Positions 16,855 through 26,343 of a DNA stretch of 64,000 nt are shown here, one piece after another (the stretch's first letter is position 1; each line of letters starts with the position of its first letter). The translations under genes and the position numbers were made by a program. Under the pieces are notes generated by a model that was not told the DNA's origin, ran no database searches, and worked only from the letters and a program-made list of their open reading frames with translations. Source of the stretch: Alcanivorax sp. (lineage in GTDB: Bacteria > Pseudomonadota > Gammaproteobacteria > Pseudomonadales > Alcanivoracaceae); the NCBI RefSeq assembly GCF_017794965.1, contig NZ_CP051240.1, positions 310,001 to 374,000 of the forward strand, given 5' to 3'.

Positions 16855-19452
16855 TCAGAAAATTTGCTCCGGCGCGTTGTTGCCGCCGGCAAGGCCCAGC
16901 GGGGGCTCCAGCTCGGGGAGCTGGTCCTCGATGAAGTACTCGGTGACGCTGTCAGGATTCTGCGGGCGTGCCAGTAGACCATTTTCAGGATTGATGCGGA
17001 CAGTGGTGATGCCGCGGGGTTGTTCCAGCTGCTGGTCCGGAACCCCTTCCAGGGCCGGGCCCATGTAGCTCATCCATATAGGCAGTGCCGCCTTGCCGCC
17101 ATATTCTCCCCAGCCCAGAGTGGTGGGATTGTCAAAACCGACCCATACCGTGGCCACCAGTGCCGGGGAGTAGCCGGAGAACCAGGCATCCACCTGGTCA
17201 TTGGTGGTCCCGGTCTTGCCGGCCAGGTCGCGCCGGCCCAGCGAGTTAGCCATATGGCCGGTGCCGCGACGTACCACGTCCTGAAGCATGGAGTTCATCA
17301 GCCAGGCAATGCGTGCATCCAGTACCCGCGGTGCCATTACCGGGGGCGGCTGGACAGGGAGGACTTCGCTGTTGGCATCCTCTGTGTTCTCAGGGGCGTC
17401 GCTGTGAAGAACCTGGGCAAGTGAGGGCGGAGCCTCCACTGGGGCCAGAGTCACGTTGCCGTCATCGGCTTCCTGGCACTGGCTTCTCTCGCACAGGACA
17501 ACGTCCGGTGCCTTCCACAGCACATCCCCGTTTTCCTTTTCGATGCGCAGGATGCCCCAGGGTGAAACCCGGTAACCCCCGTTGGCAAAGATGCTGTACG
17601 CCGTGGCGATTTCCATGGGGGTCACGCTGGCGCTGCCCAGTGCCAGCGACAAGTCGCGCTGGAAGGTGTCGGCGGGCAGGCCGAACCGATCCAGTGTGCC
17701 CATGGCCTGGCTGATGCCGATCTGGCGCAGGATACGGATGGAGACCAGGTTCAGGGAGCGGTAAAGGGCCTCGCGCATGCGGGTGGGGCCATAAAACTTG
17801 CCGCTGGCGCCGGTGGGCCGCCAGGCGGTTTCCAGTTTCTCGTCGTCGAACACCACCGGTGCGTCGTTGATAATGGAGGCCGGTGTGAAGCCATTTTCCA
17901 GGGCAGAGGTGTACACGAAGGGTTTGAATACCGAGCCAGCCTGGCGTTTGCTCTGCACTGCCCGGTTGAAATTGGAAACGGAAAAGCTGTAACCGCCCTG
18001 CATGGCTTCAATGGCACCGTTGTGCGGGTCCAGAGAAACCAGTGCAGACTGGGCGCGGGGGAGCTGGGACAGGCGCCAGCGGCGCTCCTCCTTGCTGCCG
18101 ACGGGGCGAACGTAGATGACATGTCCGGGGGCAATTACCTGGCTTGCCCGGGTTGGCTCATCACCAACATATTTGTCATTGATGAACGGGCGGGCCCAGC
18201 GAATGTCGTCCCAGTCCAGTTGGGCACGCTTGCCGTCACGGAACAGTAATTCTGCCTGTTTTTCCGCCACGGTGGTCACGATGGCGGGGGTGAGCGGGCC
18301 GATGCGGGAGCGGTCCTTGATCTTGTCTGCCCAGGCGGCAATGTTCGGGTCCAGACCGGTAATGGTCTTTTTCAGCTCGGCCTCGTCTTCGCTGGAGGGA
18401 GGTGTTTCCTGTTCAGGCGCGGCTTCCGTGCTGGCGGCAGTGAGTGCCGGCAGTTCGGGCAGCTCACTGGTGTCCAGTTCGGCCAGTGGGCCACGATAGC
18501 CGTGGCGCTCATCGTAGCTGTGCAGCCCCTCACGCAGAGCGGAGACGGCACTGGCCTGGCGAGCGCTGTCCAGGGTGGTCACGATGCGGATGCCGGCAGT
18601 GTAGAGATCGTCGTCAAGCAACTCCATGGCTTGCAGGCGCACCATCTCGGCAAAGTAGGCGCCGTCCACTTCCGGTTTTGCGGCATGGAAACGGGCGGTG
18701 ACCGGGGCCTGCTGGGCGGCAAGCCGTTCTTCCTGGGTGAGTGCGCCGGTTTCTTCCATGCGCAGCAGGATCCAGTTGCGTCGAACCAGGGCGCGCTCCG
18801 GGTTGGTGATCGGATTGTAGGCGGATGGTGCCTTCGGCAGGCCGGCAATCATGGCCAGCTGGGCGACGCTCAGCTCACTGATGGACTGGCCGTAGTAGAC
18901 CTGCGCGGCGGCCTCGGCGCCGTAGGCACGGTGGCCGAGGTAGATCTTGTTGAGGTACAGCTCGAGGATTTCTTCCTTGCTGAGTACCCGCTCGATCTGG
19001 ATGGCGAGCACGATTTCGTTGAATTTGCGCAGAAATCGCTGTTCCCTGCCTAGGAAAAAGTTACGAGCAACCTGCATGGTGATGGTGGAGCCGCCGGAGC
19101 GGATCTCACGGTAGCGGGCCAGTTCCACGGCCGCGCGCAGCAGCCCTTTCAGGTCTACGCCGTTGTGGCTGAAGAAGCGCTCGTCTTCTGCGGCAAGGAT
19201 GGCTTGCACCAGCGACTCAGGCAGTTGGTCATAGGAAACCGGTTGCCGTCGCTTTTCGCCATACTCTGAAATAAGCTTCATATCCCGGCTGTAAATGCGC
19301 AGCGGGATCTGGTATTCCACCTCGCGAATCTGGTTGGCAGGCGGGAGCTGCGGCGCCAGATAGAGGTAGCTGGCGGCGAGAACAAGGAGGCCGCCGCCCG
19401 CGCCAGCCGTGGCGAGGAGGAGGAGGAATCGGGTCCAGGTGGGTAAACGCAT
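16855..19452 (-). CDS. ponA: Class A penicillin-binding protein 1A
   Basis: PBP1a is a bifunctional peptidoglycan glycosyltransferase and transpeptidase of the inner membrane facing the periplasm. The 865-aa protein has an N-terminal membrane anchor (about 8-30), the GT51 domain with EDERFFSHNGVD and GGSTITMQVARN, an OB-like insertion, and the transpeptidase motifs SxxK (SVFK), SxN (SLN) and KTG (GKTGTT). An acidic Glu/Pro-rich insertion lies near residues 340-360. The gene diverges from pilM, as in Pseudomonas. Confidence 0.96.
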   Translation of the reverse strand: MRLPTWTRFLLLLATAGAGGGLLVLAASYLYLAPQLPPANQIREVEYQIPLRIYSRDMKLISEYGEKRRQPVSYDQLPESLVQAILAAEDERFFSHNGVDLKGLLRAAVELARYREIRSGGSTITMQVARNFFLGREQRFLRKFNEIVLAIQIERVLSKEEILELYLNKIYLGHRAYGAEAAAQVYYGQSISELSVAQLAMIAGLPKAPSAYNPITNPERALVRRNWILLRMEETGALTQEERLAAQQAPVTARFHAAKPEVDGAYFAEMVRLQAMELLDDDLYTAGIRIVTTLDSARQASAVSALREGLHSYDERHGYRGPLAELDTSELPELPALTAASTEAAPEQETPPSSEDEAELKKTITGLDPNIAAWADKIKDRSRIGPLTPAIVTTVAEKQAELLFRDGKRAQLDWDDIRWARPFINDKYVGDEPTRASQVIAPGHVIYVRPVGSKEERRWRLSQLPRAQSALVSLDPHNGAIEAMQGGYSFSVSNFNRAVQSKRQAGSVFKPFVYTSALENGFTPASIINDAPVVFDDEKLETAWRPTGASGKFYGPTRMREALYRSLNLVSIRILRQIGISQAMGTLDRFGLPADTFQRDLSLALGSASVTPMEIATAYSIFANGGYRVSPWGILRIEKENGDVLWKAPDVVLCERSQCQEADDGNVTLAPVEAPPSLAQVLHSDAPENTEDANSEVLPVQPPPVMAPRVLDARIAWLMNSMLQDVVRRGTGHMANSLGRRDLAGKTGTTNDQVDAWFSGYSPALVATVWVGFDNPTTLGWGEYGGKAALPIWMSYMGPALEGVPDQQLEQPRGITTVRINPENGLLARPQNPDSVTEYFIEDQLPELEPPLGLAGGNNAPEQIF

Positions 19453-19651
19453 GTTTTCGGCAACTACTGGCTTGGATCGGTAGAAAGGCCTAGCCGGCCC
19501 GTGAAGTGGATCATTATATGGTGGAAAGGTTGTTGTGATCTAATATCTGTTCTGCTATTACTTACACCTAAAGTAATTCGACATAAAAAACCTGTAAGTG
19601 TATCTTTAGCAAGAAAAAACACTTCAATAATAACCAGACGGGACGACGACA
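19453..19651. other. AT-rich divergent intergenic region ponA/pilM
   Basis: This 199-bp spacer is markedly richer in A and T than its surroundings, particularly 19510-19640. It must hold the promoters of both ponA and pilM, but no single -35/-10 pair stands out. TAATAT at 19541 and several A-tracts are visible. Confidence 0.5.
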
Positions 19652-20719
19652 GTGCTGCCTTTCCTCAGAAAAAAGGCCCAGACACTACTGGGGATCGACA
19701 TCAGTTCTACCGCAGTCAAGCTGCTGGAACTGTCCAAATCCGGTGGCCGTTACAAGGTCGAGAGCTACGGGGTTGAGCCCCTGCCGGCCAATGCGGTTGT
19801 CGAGAAAAATATTACCGATGTTGAAGGGGTTGGCGACGCCATTGCTCGATTGGTCAGTCGTGCCCGCCCGGGGGTAAAGACCTGTGCTGTGGCCGTTTCC
19901 GGCTCGGCAGTTATCACCAAGCTGATCGAACAGGATGCCTCACTGAGTGAGGATGACCTGGAAGCTCAGCTCAAGGCGGAGGCCGACCAGTATATTCCCT
20001 ATCCCATGGATGAGGTCCGTATGGACTTCCAGGTCATCGGGCCGGTGGAAGGGAATGAGGAGCGTGTGGAAGTGCTGGTCGCCGCGTCGCGCACCGAGAA
20101 TGTGGAAATGCGCACCGATGCGGTGGAAATCGGTGGCCTGCAGGCCAAAGCCGTGGACGTGGAAGCCTATGCCATGGAACGAGCCTTCCAGCTGGTGCGG
20201 CCCAGTCTGCCCAATGCGGATGAGCTCGATACGGTAGCCGTTTTCGATATCGGCGCCACCATGACCACGCTGAATGTGTTCCATCAGGGGCGCAGCGTCT
20301 ATACCCGTGAGCAGCTGTTCGGGGGCAAGCAGCTGACCGAAGAGATCCAGCGTCGCTATGGCATTTCCATGGAAGAGGCCGGTTTGGCAAAGAAAACCGG
20401 TGAGCTCCCGGATGATTATGAAAGTGAGGTGCTGCAACCGTTCAAGGATGCGGTGGTTCAACAGGTGAATCGCTCCCTGCAGTTCTTCTATGGTTCTACC
20501 CAGTTCAACGAAGTGGATTACATCCTGTTGGCAGGGGGGTCTGCATCAATTGCAGAGCTGGATGATCTGGTCCAGGAAAAAGTGGGGGCCAGCTGTTCTG
20601 TGGCCAATCCGTTCAGTGACATGGCGTTGGCCAATAAAGTAAGTGCCTCTGCCATTGCCAATGATGCCCCGGCATTGATGATTGCCTGCGGCTTGGCGCT
20701 GAGGAGCTTTGAGCAATGA
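19652..20719 (+). CDS. pilM: Type IV pilus inner-membrane platform protein PilM
   Basis: PilM is an actin-like cytoplasmic protein that binds the N-terminal tail of PilN and links the alignment complex to the pilus motors. The 355-aa protein begins MLPFLRKKAQTLLGIDISSTAVKLLEL, the PilM/FtsA-like phosphate-1 region, and has FDIGATMTTLNV and LLAGGSASI in the ATPase fold. The start is GTG at 19652. It is the first gene of pilMNOPQ; its end overlaps pilN by 4 nt. Confidence 0.96.
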   Translation: MLPFLRKKAQTLLGIDISSTAVKLLELSKSGGRYKVESYGVEPLPANAVVEKNITDVEGVGDAIARLVSRARPGVKTCAVAVSGSAVITKLIEQDASLSEDDLEAQLKAEADQYIPYPMDEVRMDFQVIGPVEGNEERVEVLVAASRTENVEMRTDAVEIGGLQAKAVDVEAYAMERAFQLVRPSLPNADELDTVAVFDIGATMTTLNVFHQGRSVYTREQLFGGKQLTEEIQRRYGISMEEAGLAKKTGELPDDYESEVLQPFKDAVVQQVNRSLQFFYGSTQFNEVDYILLAGGSASIAELDDLVQEKVGASCSVANPFSDMALANKVSASAIANDAPALMIACGLALRSFEQ

Positions 20720-21282
20720 CAACAACAATTAACCTGTTGCCGTGGCGTGAAGAGCGCCGCAAGCAGCAACAACAGGAATTCATCGTCCTGCTGGTGGTGG
20801 CAGCCGTGGTGGGCGGTCTGCTGTTCTGGTTGTGGCAGGGGAGTGTTGATCAGCAAATCGCAGACCAGCGCGCCAGGAACAGTCATATTCAGGCCAAGAC
20901 CGCCGAGCTGGACGAGAAAATCAAGGAAATCAAGGAGCTCAAAGAGCGCCGGGCAGAACTGGTGGCTCGTATGGAGGTGATTCAAAGTCTCCAGGGCAAC
21001 CGGCCTTCCATTGTCTATGTGTTTGACCAGCTGGTGAAAACCCTTCCGGATGGCGTCTATTACAACGAAATCAAGCGTGAGGGGGATCTGTTCACCATTG
21101 TGGGGCTGGCCGAAAGCAATAACCGGATTTCCCGTTTGATGCGCAATCTGGACCAGTCTGACTGGTTTGAAGGGGCCAACCTCCTCAATGTCAGCGCCGG
21201 AAACGACGGTACGGAAGTGAACAGCTTTACGCTGACTGTGAAACAGGCTTCCCGCTCAGGCCAGGAGGAAGAAGAAAAATGA
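20716..21282 (+). CDS. pilN: Type IV pilus alignment protein PilN
   Basis: PilN is a bitopic inner-membrane protein whose cytoplasmic tail (residues 1-15, TTTINLLPWREE, the conserved INLLPWR motif) binds PilM. One transmembrane helix follows (about 22-42), then a coiled coil (about 50-90) and a ferredoxin-like periplasmic domain that pairs with PilO. Length 188 aa. It overlaps pilM and pilO by 4 nt each (ATGA). Confidence 0.95.
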   Translation: MTTTINLLPWREERRKQQQQEFIVLLVVAAVVGGLLFWLWQGSVDQQIADQRARNSHIQAKTAELDEKIKEIKELKERRAELVARMEVIQSLQGNRPSIVYVFDQLVKTLPDGVYYNEIKREGDLFTIVGLAESNNRISRLMRNLDQSDWFEGANLLNVSAGNDGTEVNSFTLTVKQASRSGQEEEEK

Positions 21283-21959
21283 ATGCCTCTGAGTTGAAGA
21301 ACATGGATCTGAGGGAGCTGGTCGATCAGGTCAATTCCCTGGATTTCGAGAATGTGGGCGGCTGGCCGACACCGGTCAAGATTGTCAGTGCGGTGTTGGT
21401 GCTGGCGTTGGTGGTCGGGCTTGGTTATTTCTTCGTGATTAAGGACATGCACAGCCAGCTGGAACAACAGCGGGCGGAAGAACAGACCTTGCTGACCTCG
21501 TTCGAGAAGAAGGCCTTTGAAGCGCATAACCTGGACCAGTACCGCAAGCAGATGGCGGAAATGGAACAGACCTTCGGGGCGCTCCTCAAGCAGTTACCCA
21601 AAGATACCGAGGTGCCGGGGCTGTTGGAGGATATTACCCATACCGGTCTGGGTAGCAGTCTTGAGTTCGAGGAAATTGTTCTCAAGAAAGAAGTGAAAAA
21701 AGAGTTCTACATCGAGCTGCCCATACAGATCAGGGCGATTGGGGATTATCACAGTTTTGGTTCATTCGTGTCTGGTGTGGCGGCGTTGCCGCGGATTGTG
21801 ACACTGCACGACTACACCGTATCCCGCCCGGCCAAGAACGAATCACTGGCCTCTCTTGGCCTGCTGTTTCTTGATATCACGGCCAAGACGTATCGCTATT
21901 CGAGTGATGACGGTGGCGGCGGTAAATCCCGGAAAGCCGGTAAAGGCAAGAGAAAGTAG
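21279..21959 (+). CDS. pilO: Type IV pilus alignment protein PilO
   Basis: This 226-aa bitopic protein has a short cytoplasmic segment, a transmembrane helix at about 30-50, a coiled coil and a periplasmic PilO domain with YHSFGSFVSGVAALPRIVTLHDY, the family's conserved block. It heterodimerises with PilN. The C-terminal tail is Ser/Gly/Lys-rich. It is coupled to pilN by ATGA overlap and followed by pilP after 5 nt. Confidence 0.95.
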   Translation: MNASELKNMDLRELVDQVNSLDFENVGGWPTPVKIVSAVLVLALVVGLGYFFVIKDMHSQLEQQRAEEQTLLTSFEKKAFEAHNLDQYRKQMAEMEQTFGALLKQLPKDTEVPGLLEDITHTGLGSSLEFEEIVLKKEVKKEFYIELPIQIRAIGDYHSFGSFVSGVAALPRIVTLHDYTVSRPAKNESLASLGLLFLDITAKTYRYSSDDGGGGKSRKAGKGKRK

Positions 21960-21964
21960 GGGGC

Positions 21965-22495
21965 ATGATGAATAAGATACTGATACTACCCGTTATGCTT
22001 CTTGCGCTTTTCTCGCTGGGAGGCTGTAGTTCAGGCGCGAATCTGGGTGAGCTGGATGCGCGGCTGCAAGAGATCAAGGCGCGTCCGCGTGGTCGCATTG
22101 AGCCGCCGCCGGAGTTCAAGCCGGTGGCCTCCTATGCCTATTCGGCGCACAAGTTGCGTTCACCGTTCAGTCCGCCGGTGGATCAGCAGCTGATCGCTGT
22201 GCCGGATGGCCGCAAGGTGGAGCCTGACCTGGGCAGGCCCAAGGAGTACCTGGAGCGCTTCGCGCTGGATGCGCTGAAAATGGTAGGGACTATTGCCCGT
22301 CCCGGTGAGCCGTTGCAGGCATTGATTGCCGATCCTTCCGGTGCCGTAACGCGGGTGCGTCCGGGAAGTTATATGGGGAAAAACTTCGGAAAGGTCAGAC
22401 AGGTGTCCGAAGCCAGAGTAAGTCTTGTCGAGGTCGTTCCGGATGGTCGTGACGGCTGGGTAGAACGTGCCAGTAACGTTTCAATCACCGAATAA
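21965..22495 (+). CDS. pilP: Type IV pilus lipoprotein PilP
   Basis: PilP is an inner-membrane lipoprotein linking PilN/PilO to the PilQ secretin. The 176-aa precursor has a lipobox L-G-G-C (Cys near residue 21), a proline-containing linker, and a C-terminal beta domain (LDALKMVGTI, VRPGSYMGKNFGKV) that binds PilQ N-domains. Two adjacent ATGs (21965, 21968) are possible starts. Confidence 0.94.
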   Translation: MMNKILILPVMLLALFSLGGCSSGANLGELDARLQEIKARPRGRIEPPPEFKPVASYAYSAHKLRSPFSPPVDQQLIAVPDGRKVEPDLGRPKEYLERFALDALKMVGTIARPGEPLQALIADPSGAVTRVRPGSYMGKNFGKVRQVSEARVSLVEVVPDGRDGWVERASNVSITE

Positions 22496-22515
22496 CAGTC
22501 GCTGGGGATCCAGTT

Positions 22516-24678
22516 ATGAAAACTATAAAGATGAAGAAAAACATTAGCGCTTCCCGGCGTCTGGTAGGGGTGGCCCTGGCCGGCATGCTGGGTGCCCTCA
22601 GTTCGATTTCTGCGGCGGCTACCCTGAAATCGATTGAAGCAAACGCCTTGTCCGGGGATGCCATGGAGGTACGCCTCAAGTTTGACGGAGGTGTGCCGGA
22701 GTCCAAGGGTTACAGTATCGAGCAGCCGGCAAGAATTGCACTGGATCTGCTGGGGGCAGATACGGATGTGTCCGGCAAGCGTCAGAATCTTGGTACGGGC
22801 AATGCCCGTAGCGTGACCATTGTCGAAGCGAAAGATCGCACCCGCTTGATCTTCAATCTGGACTCGTTGACCGGTTACACCACTGAAGTGGATGGCGATT
22901 CCCTGGTGGTGATGCTGGGTGGCGAGCAGTCCGAAAGGGCCGCTACCGCTGCGACGGCAGCTGCGGGAGAGTCCGCGGTCAAGGGTGTCGATTTCCGCCG
23001 GGGTGAGGAAGGCGAGGGGCGCGTCATCGTTGATCTCTCCAAGGCGTCCATTCCTGTTGACGTACAGGAAGAGGGTGGGCGTATCGTTGCCCGCTTCGTT
23101 GGGGCTGGCGTGTCAGATGATCTGATCCGCAAGCTGGATGTAACGGATTTCGCAACACCGGTGCAGATGGTGGATGTGAAAGTGTCCGATGGCAGTACCA
23201 TCATCGAGATTGAGCCTACCGGGGTGTGGGAATATCTGGCTTACCAGGCGGATAACAAGTTCAGCATCAATGTTAAACCGGTTACCCGTGCTGAAGCAGA
23301 GCGCAAGAAGAAGGATGCCTTTGAATACACTGGCGAAAAGCTGTCCCTGAACTTCCAGGATATCGAGGTGCGTTCTGTACTGCAGCTGATTGCTGACTTT
23401 ACCGGGTTGAACCTGGTGGCGTCCGATACCGTCGATGGCCGTATTACCCTGCGTTTGCAGAACGTACCCTGGGATCAGGCGCTGGAGCTGATTCTGAAGA
23501 CCAAGGGGCTGGACAAGCGCCAGGTGGGTAACGTGCTGCTGGTGGCGCCGGCAGATGAGATCGCTGCCCGCGAACAGTTGGAGCTGGAAAGCCAGAAAAA
23601 AATCGAGGCGCTGGCGCCGCTGCGTACCCAATACATCAATATCAACTATGCCAATGCCAGTGAGCTGAAAGGCTTGATCAGCAATGCTGGTGGCAAGGGT
23701 GATGCGCTGGTTTCCGAGCGCGGTTCCGTTGTGGTTGATCAGCGAACCAATACGCTGATCATTCAGGATACGGCCGCCAAGCTTCAGGATATTCGTGATC
23801 TGATCGAGCAGCTGGATGTGCCGGTGCAGCAGGTGCTGATTGAAGCGCGTGTTGTGGTGGCCACCAATGATATCTCTGACGAATTCGGTGTGCGTTGGGG
23901 TGGTCTGGGTTTTGATGCTGAAAGCATGTTGCAGGACAAGCGGACCTATGGGTTCTCCGGCCGCCTGCAATCCATCCGTAACCTGCACCAGACCAACGTG
24001 GATGCCACTATTGCTGGTGGTAACACGCCGCTTGATCCCGATGATGTGGATTTCGGTCCGGATGATTTCGAATTTGAAGAGATCGAGAACGGTGATGATC
24101 TGATCGTGGATCTGGGTGTGGATTCTGCTGATGCTTCCCGGTTTGCGGTTGGCTTTACCTCGCTGGCATCCGGCCTGATCGAACTGGAGCTGTCCGCCCT
24201 TGAAGCCGAAGGTCATGGTGAGCTGGTGGCAACGCCGAAAGTGCTTACCGCAGACCAGCAGCCAGCGGTGATTGCGTCTGGTCAGCAAGTGCCGTTTGAG
24301 ACCGCAACCAATGCTGGCGCCACTGCCATCGACTTCGTGGAAGCGGAGCTGCGCCTTGAGGTGACCCCGCACATTACGCCGGATGGCAATATCATCATGG
24401 CGCTGAAGGTGAACAATGACTCCTTCAGTTCAGACGGTTCTGCGGCCATCGATACCAACCGTGTAGAGACGTCGGTGCTGGTAAATGATGGCGAGACCGT
24501 GGTGCTTGGTGGTATCTTCCAGCAGGAAAAGATCAACGCGGTTACCAAGACCCCTTTCCTGGGTGACCTGCCGTGGATCGGAAATCTGTTCAAGAAGACC
24601 GTCAAGCGTGACAGCAAGCAGGAACTGCTGATTTTCATTACGCCGCGCTTGATGAAGGATGCGTTGGCAACTCGGTGA
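22516..24678 (+). CDS. pilQ: Type IV pilus secretin PilQ
   Basis: PilQ forms the outer-membrane ring through which the pilus exits. The 720-aa precursor has a signal peptide cleaved near residue 34, two AMIN domains (about 40-260) that bind peptidoglycan, an STN/N0 domain (LNFQDIEVRSVLQLIADFTGLNLV), an N1 domain and the C-terminal secretin domain with VPVQQVLIEARVV and the VEAELRLEVTPHITPDGNI signature. Its TGA overlaps the GTG of aroK. Confidence 0.96.
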   Translation: MKTIKMKKNISASRRLVGVALAGMLGALSSISAAATLKSIEANALSGDAMEVRLKFDGGVPESKGYSIEQPARIALDLLGADTDVSGKRQNLGTGNARSVTIVEAKDRTRLIFNLDSLTGYTTEVDGDSLVVMLGGEQSERAATAATAAAGESAVKGVDFRRGEEGEGRVIVDLSKASIPVDVQEEGGRIVARFVGAGVSDDLIRKLDVTDFATPVQMVDVKVSDGSTIIEIEPTGVWEYLAYQADNKFSINVKPVTRAEAERKKKDAFEYTGEKLSLNFQDIEVRSVLQLIADFTGLNLVASDTVDGRITLRLQNVPWDQALELILKTKGLDKRQVGNVLLVAPADEIAAREQLELESQKKIEALAPLRTQYININYANASELKGLISNAGGKGDALVSERGSVVVDQRTNTLIIQDTAAKLQDIRDLIEQLDVPVQQVLIEARVVVATNDISDEFGVRWGGLGFDAESMLQDKRTYGFSGRLQSIRNLHQTNVDATIAGGNTPLDPDDVDFGPDDFEFEEIENGDDLIVDLGVDSADASRFAVGFTSLASGLIELELSALEAEGHGELVATPKVLTADQQPAVIASGQQVPFETATNAGATAIDFVEAELRLEVTPHITPDGNIIMALKVNNDSFSSDGSAAIDTNRVETSVLVNDGETVVLGGIFQQEKINAVTKTPFLGDLPWIGNLFKKTVKRDSKQELLIFITPRLMKDALATR

Positions 24679-25208
24679 TAGAAAATAGTAACCCTTCCTT
24701 GATACTGGTCGGCCCCATGGGTGCAGGAAAAAGCACCCTGGGCCGACACCTTTCCCAGATTCTGGATTATCCCTTCTACGACTCAGACCGGGTCATCGAG
24801 GAAAAAACCGGTGCCGATATTCCGTGGATTTTCGACATGGAAGGCGAAGCCGGTTTTCGCCGTCGAGAGCATGAGGTCATTGAGGAGTTGACGGCCCTGC
24901 AGGGTATCGTGCTGGCAACCGGGGGTGGTGTGGTTGTCACGCCGGAAAACCGGCAACTGCTTCATGATCGAGGTTGCGTGGTTTATTTGTGGACACCGGT
25001 GGAGGTGCAGTTGGCCCGCACCCGTAATGATCGTAACCGGCCTCTGCTTCAGACTGCTGATCCGCAGGCCCGACTGGAGGCGCTGTTTACCGAGCGTGAT
25101 CCGCTCTATCGGGAGGTGGCGCATCATGTGGTTTCCACCGCGTCCGGCAACCTCAAGAAAGTGGCGGATGATGTGTTGGCTTGTTTGGCGTCTCACCGGC
25201 AAGGATAA
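24675..25208 (+). CDS. aroK: Shikimate kinase
   Basis: AroK phosphorylates shikimate with ATP. The 177-aa protein has Walker A GPMGAGKST near residue 13, the shikimate-binding DSDRVIEEKTG and GGGVV motifs, and the arginine-rich lid (RTRNDRNRPLL). The start is GTG at 24675, overlapping the pilQ stop by 4 nt, so the aro genes are in the pilus operon as in Pseudomonas. Confidence 0.96.
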   Translation: MIENSNPSLILVGPMGAGKSTLGRHLSQILDYPFYDSDRVIEEKTGADIPWIFDMEGEAGFRRREHEVIEELTALQGIVLATGGGVVVTPENRQLLHDRGCVVYLWTPVEVQLARTRNDRNRPLLQTADPQARLEALFTERDPLYREVAHHVVSTASGNLKKVADDVLACLASHRQG

Positions 25209-25263
25209 TGTCTGCTTCCGGGCGTTGACAGCCTGATCAGGACAACCAGATTGCGGAGAGACG

Positions 25264-26343
25264 ATGCGCACACTTCAGGTGGCTCTTGCCGAGCGCAGCT
25301 ACCCCATACACATTGGTGAGGGATTGCTGGACAGCTTCCCGCTGGCGGAGCAGGTCCGCGGCAACCAGGTGATGATCATCACCAACGACACCATTGCTCC
25401 CCTCTATCTGGACCGGCTGGTCGCCCAGTTTGCAGATATCCAGTGCGATACGCTGATTCTGCCTGATGGCGAAAAATTCAAGACGCTGGATACCCTGGAA
25501 ACGATCTTTGATGCGCTGATGAGCAAGCGTCACTCTCGCACCACCACCCTGATTGCATTGGGGGGGGGGGTGATCGGCGATATGGTCGGCTTCGCGGCAG
25601 CCTGCTACCAGCGCGGCGTTGACTTCATACAGGTGCCCACCACCCTGCTGGCCCAGGTGGATTCCTCTGTGGGGGGCAAGACAGCCGTCAATCATCCCCG
25701 CGGCAAGAACATGATCGGTGCCTTCTATCAGCCGCGTCTGGTGCTGATTGATACGCGGGTGCTGGAGACCCTGCCGTCTCGTGAATTGGCCGCCGGTTAT
25801 GCGGAAGTGGTCAAGTATGGCCTGATTCGTGATCCGGATTTTTATCACTGGCTGGAAACCAACAACGACAAATTGTTGTCCAGAGAACCAGCGCTAATCG
25901 CAGAGGCTATTTACCGCAGTTGCGAGAACAAGGCGCAGGTGGTGGCGGATGACGAGACGGAACAGGGCAATCGTGCCTTGCTGAATCTTGGTCATACCTT
26001 TGGTCATGCCATGGAAACCGCCACAGGTTATACCCATTGGTTGCACGGTGAGGCGGTGGCAATGGGGATGATTATGGCGACACGCATGTCCTGTGAACTC
26101 GGCTGGGTGGAGTCGGGCCTTGAAGACGCGTTGACGACCTTGCTGGCGAGCTGGAATCTGCCCGTGTCGGTGCCGCAGGGCATGACGCCTGCCCAGTTTC
26201 TTGATCTGATGGCCATGGACAAGAAGGTGCACAATGGCCAGCTTCGTCTGGTGTTGCTCAAGGCATTGGGGCAGGCTGTGGTGACAGCTGACTACGACAA
26301 GGGAGCCCTGGACAGGACTCTGGAGGCGTTTTGTGGAGTTTGA
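25264..26343 (+). CDS. aroB: 3-dehydroquinate synthase
   Basis: AroB converts DAHP to 3-dehydroquinate using NAD and a divalent metal. The 359-aa protein has the GGGVIGDMVGFAAA nucleotide-binding loop, PTTLLAQVDSSVGGKTAVNH, and metal ligands E in AGYAEVVKYG and the H residues of NLGHTFGHA. GGAGAG lies just before the ATG. It overlaps the next gene by 11 nt. Confidence 0.97.
   Translation: MRTLQVALAERSYPIHIGEGLLDSFPLAEQVRGNQVMIITNDTIAPLYLDRLVAQFADIQCDTLILPDGEKFKTLDTLETIFDALMSKRHSRTTTLIALGGGVIGDMVGFAAACYQRGVDFIQVPTTLLAQVDSSVGGKTAVNHPRGKNMIGAFYQPRLVLIDTRVLETLPSRELAAGYAEVVKYGLIRDPDFYHWLETNNDKLLSREPALIAEAIYRSCENKAQVVADDETEQGNRALLNLGHTFGHAMETATGYTHWLHGEAVAMGMIMATRMSCELGWVESGLEDALTTLLASWNLPVSVPQGMTPAQFLDLMAMDKKVHNGQLRLVLLKALGQAVVTADYDKGALDRTLEAFCGV

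Noticed and set aside
23113..24372. Long antisense frames in pilQ, in priA (12951-14021) and in argS (11951-12811)
   Set aside because: They fall wholly within confirmed genes on the other strand and show no recognisable protein features.
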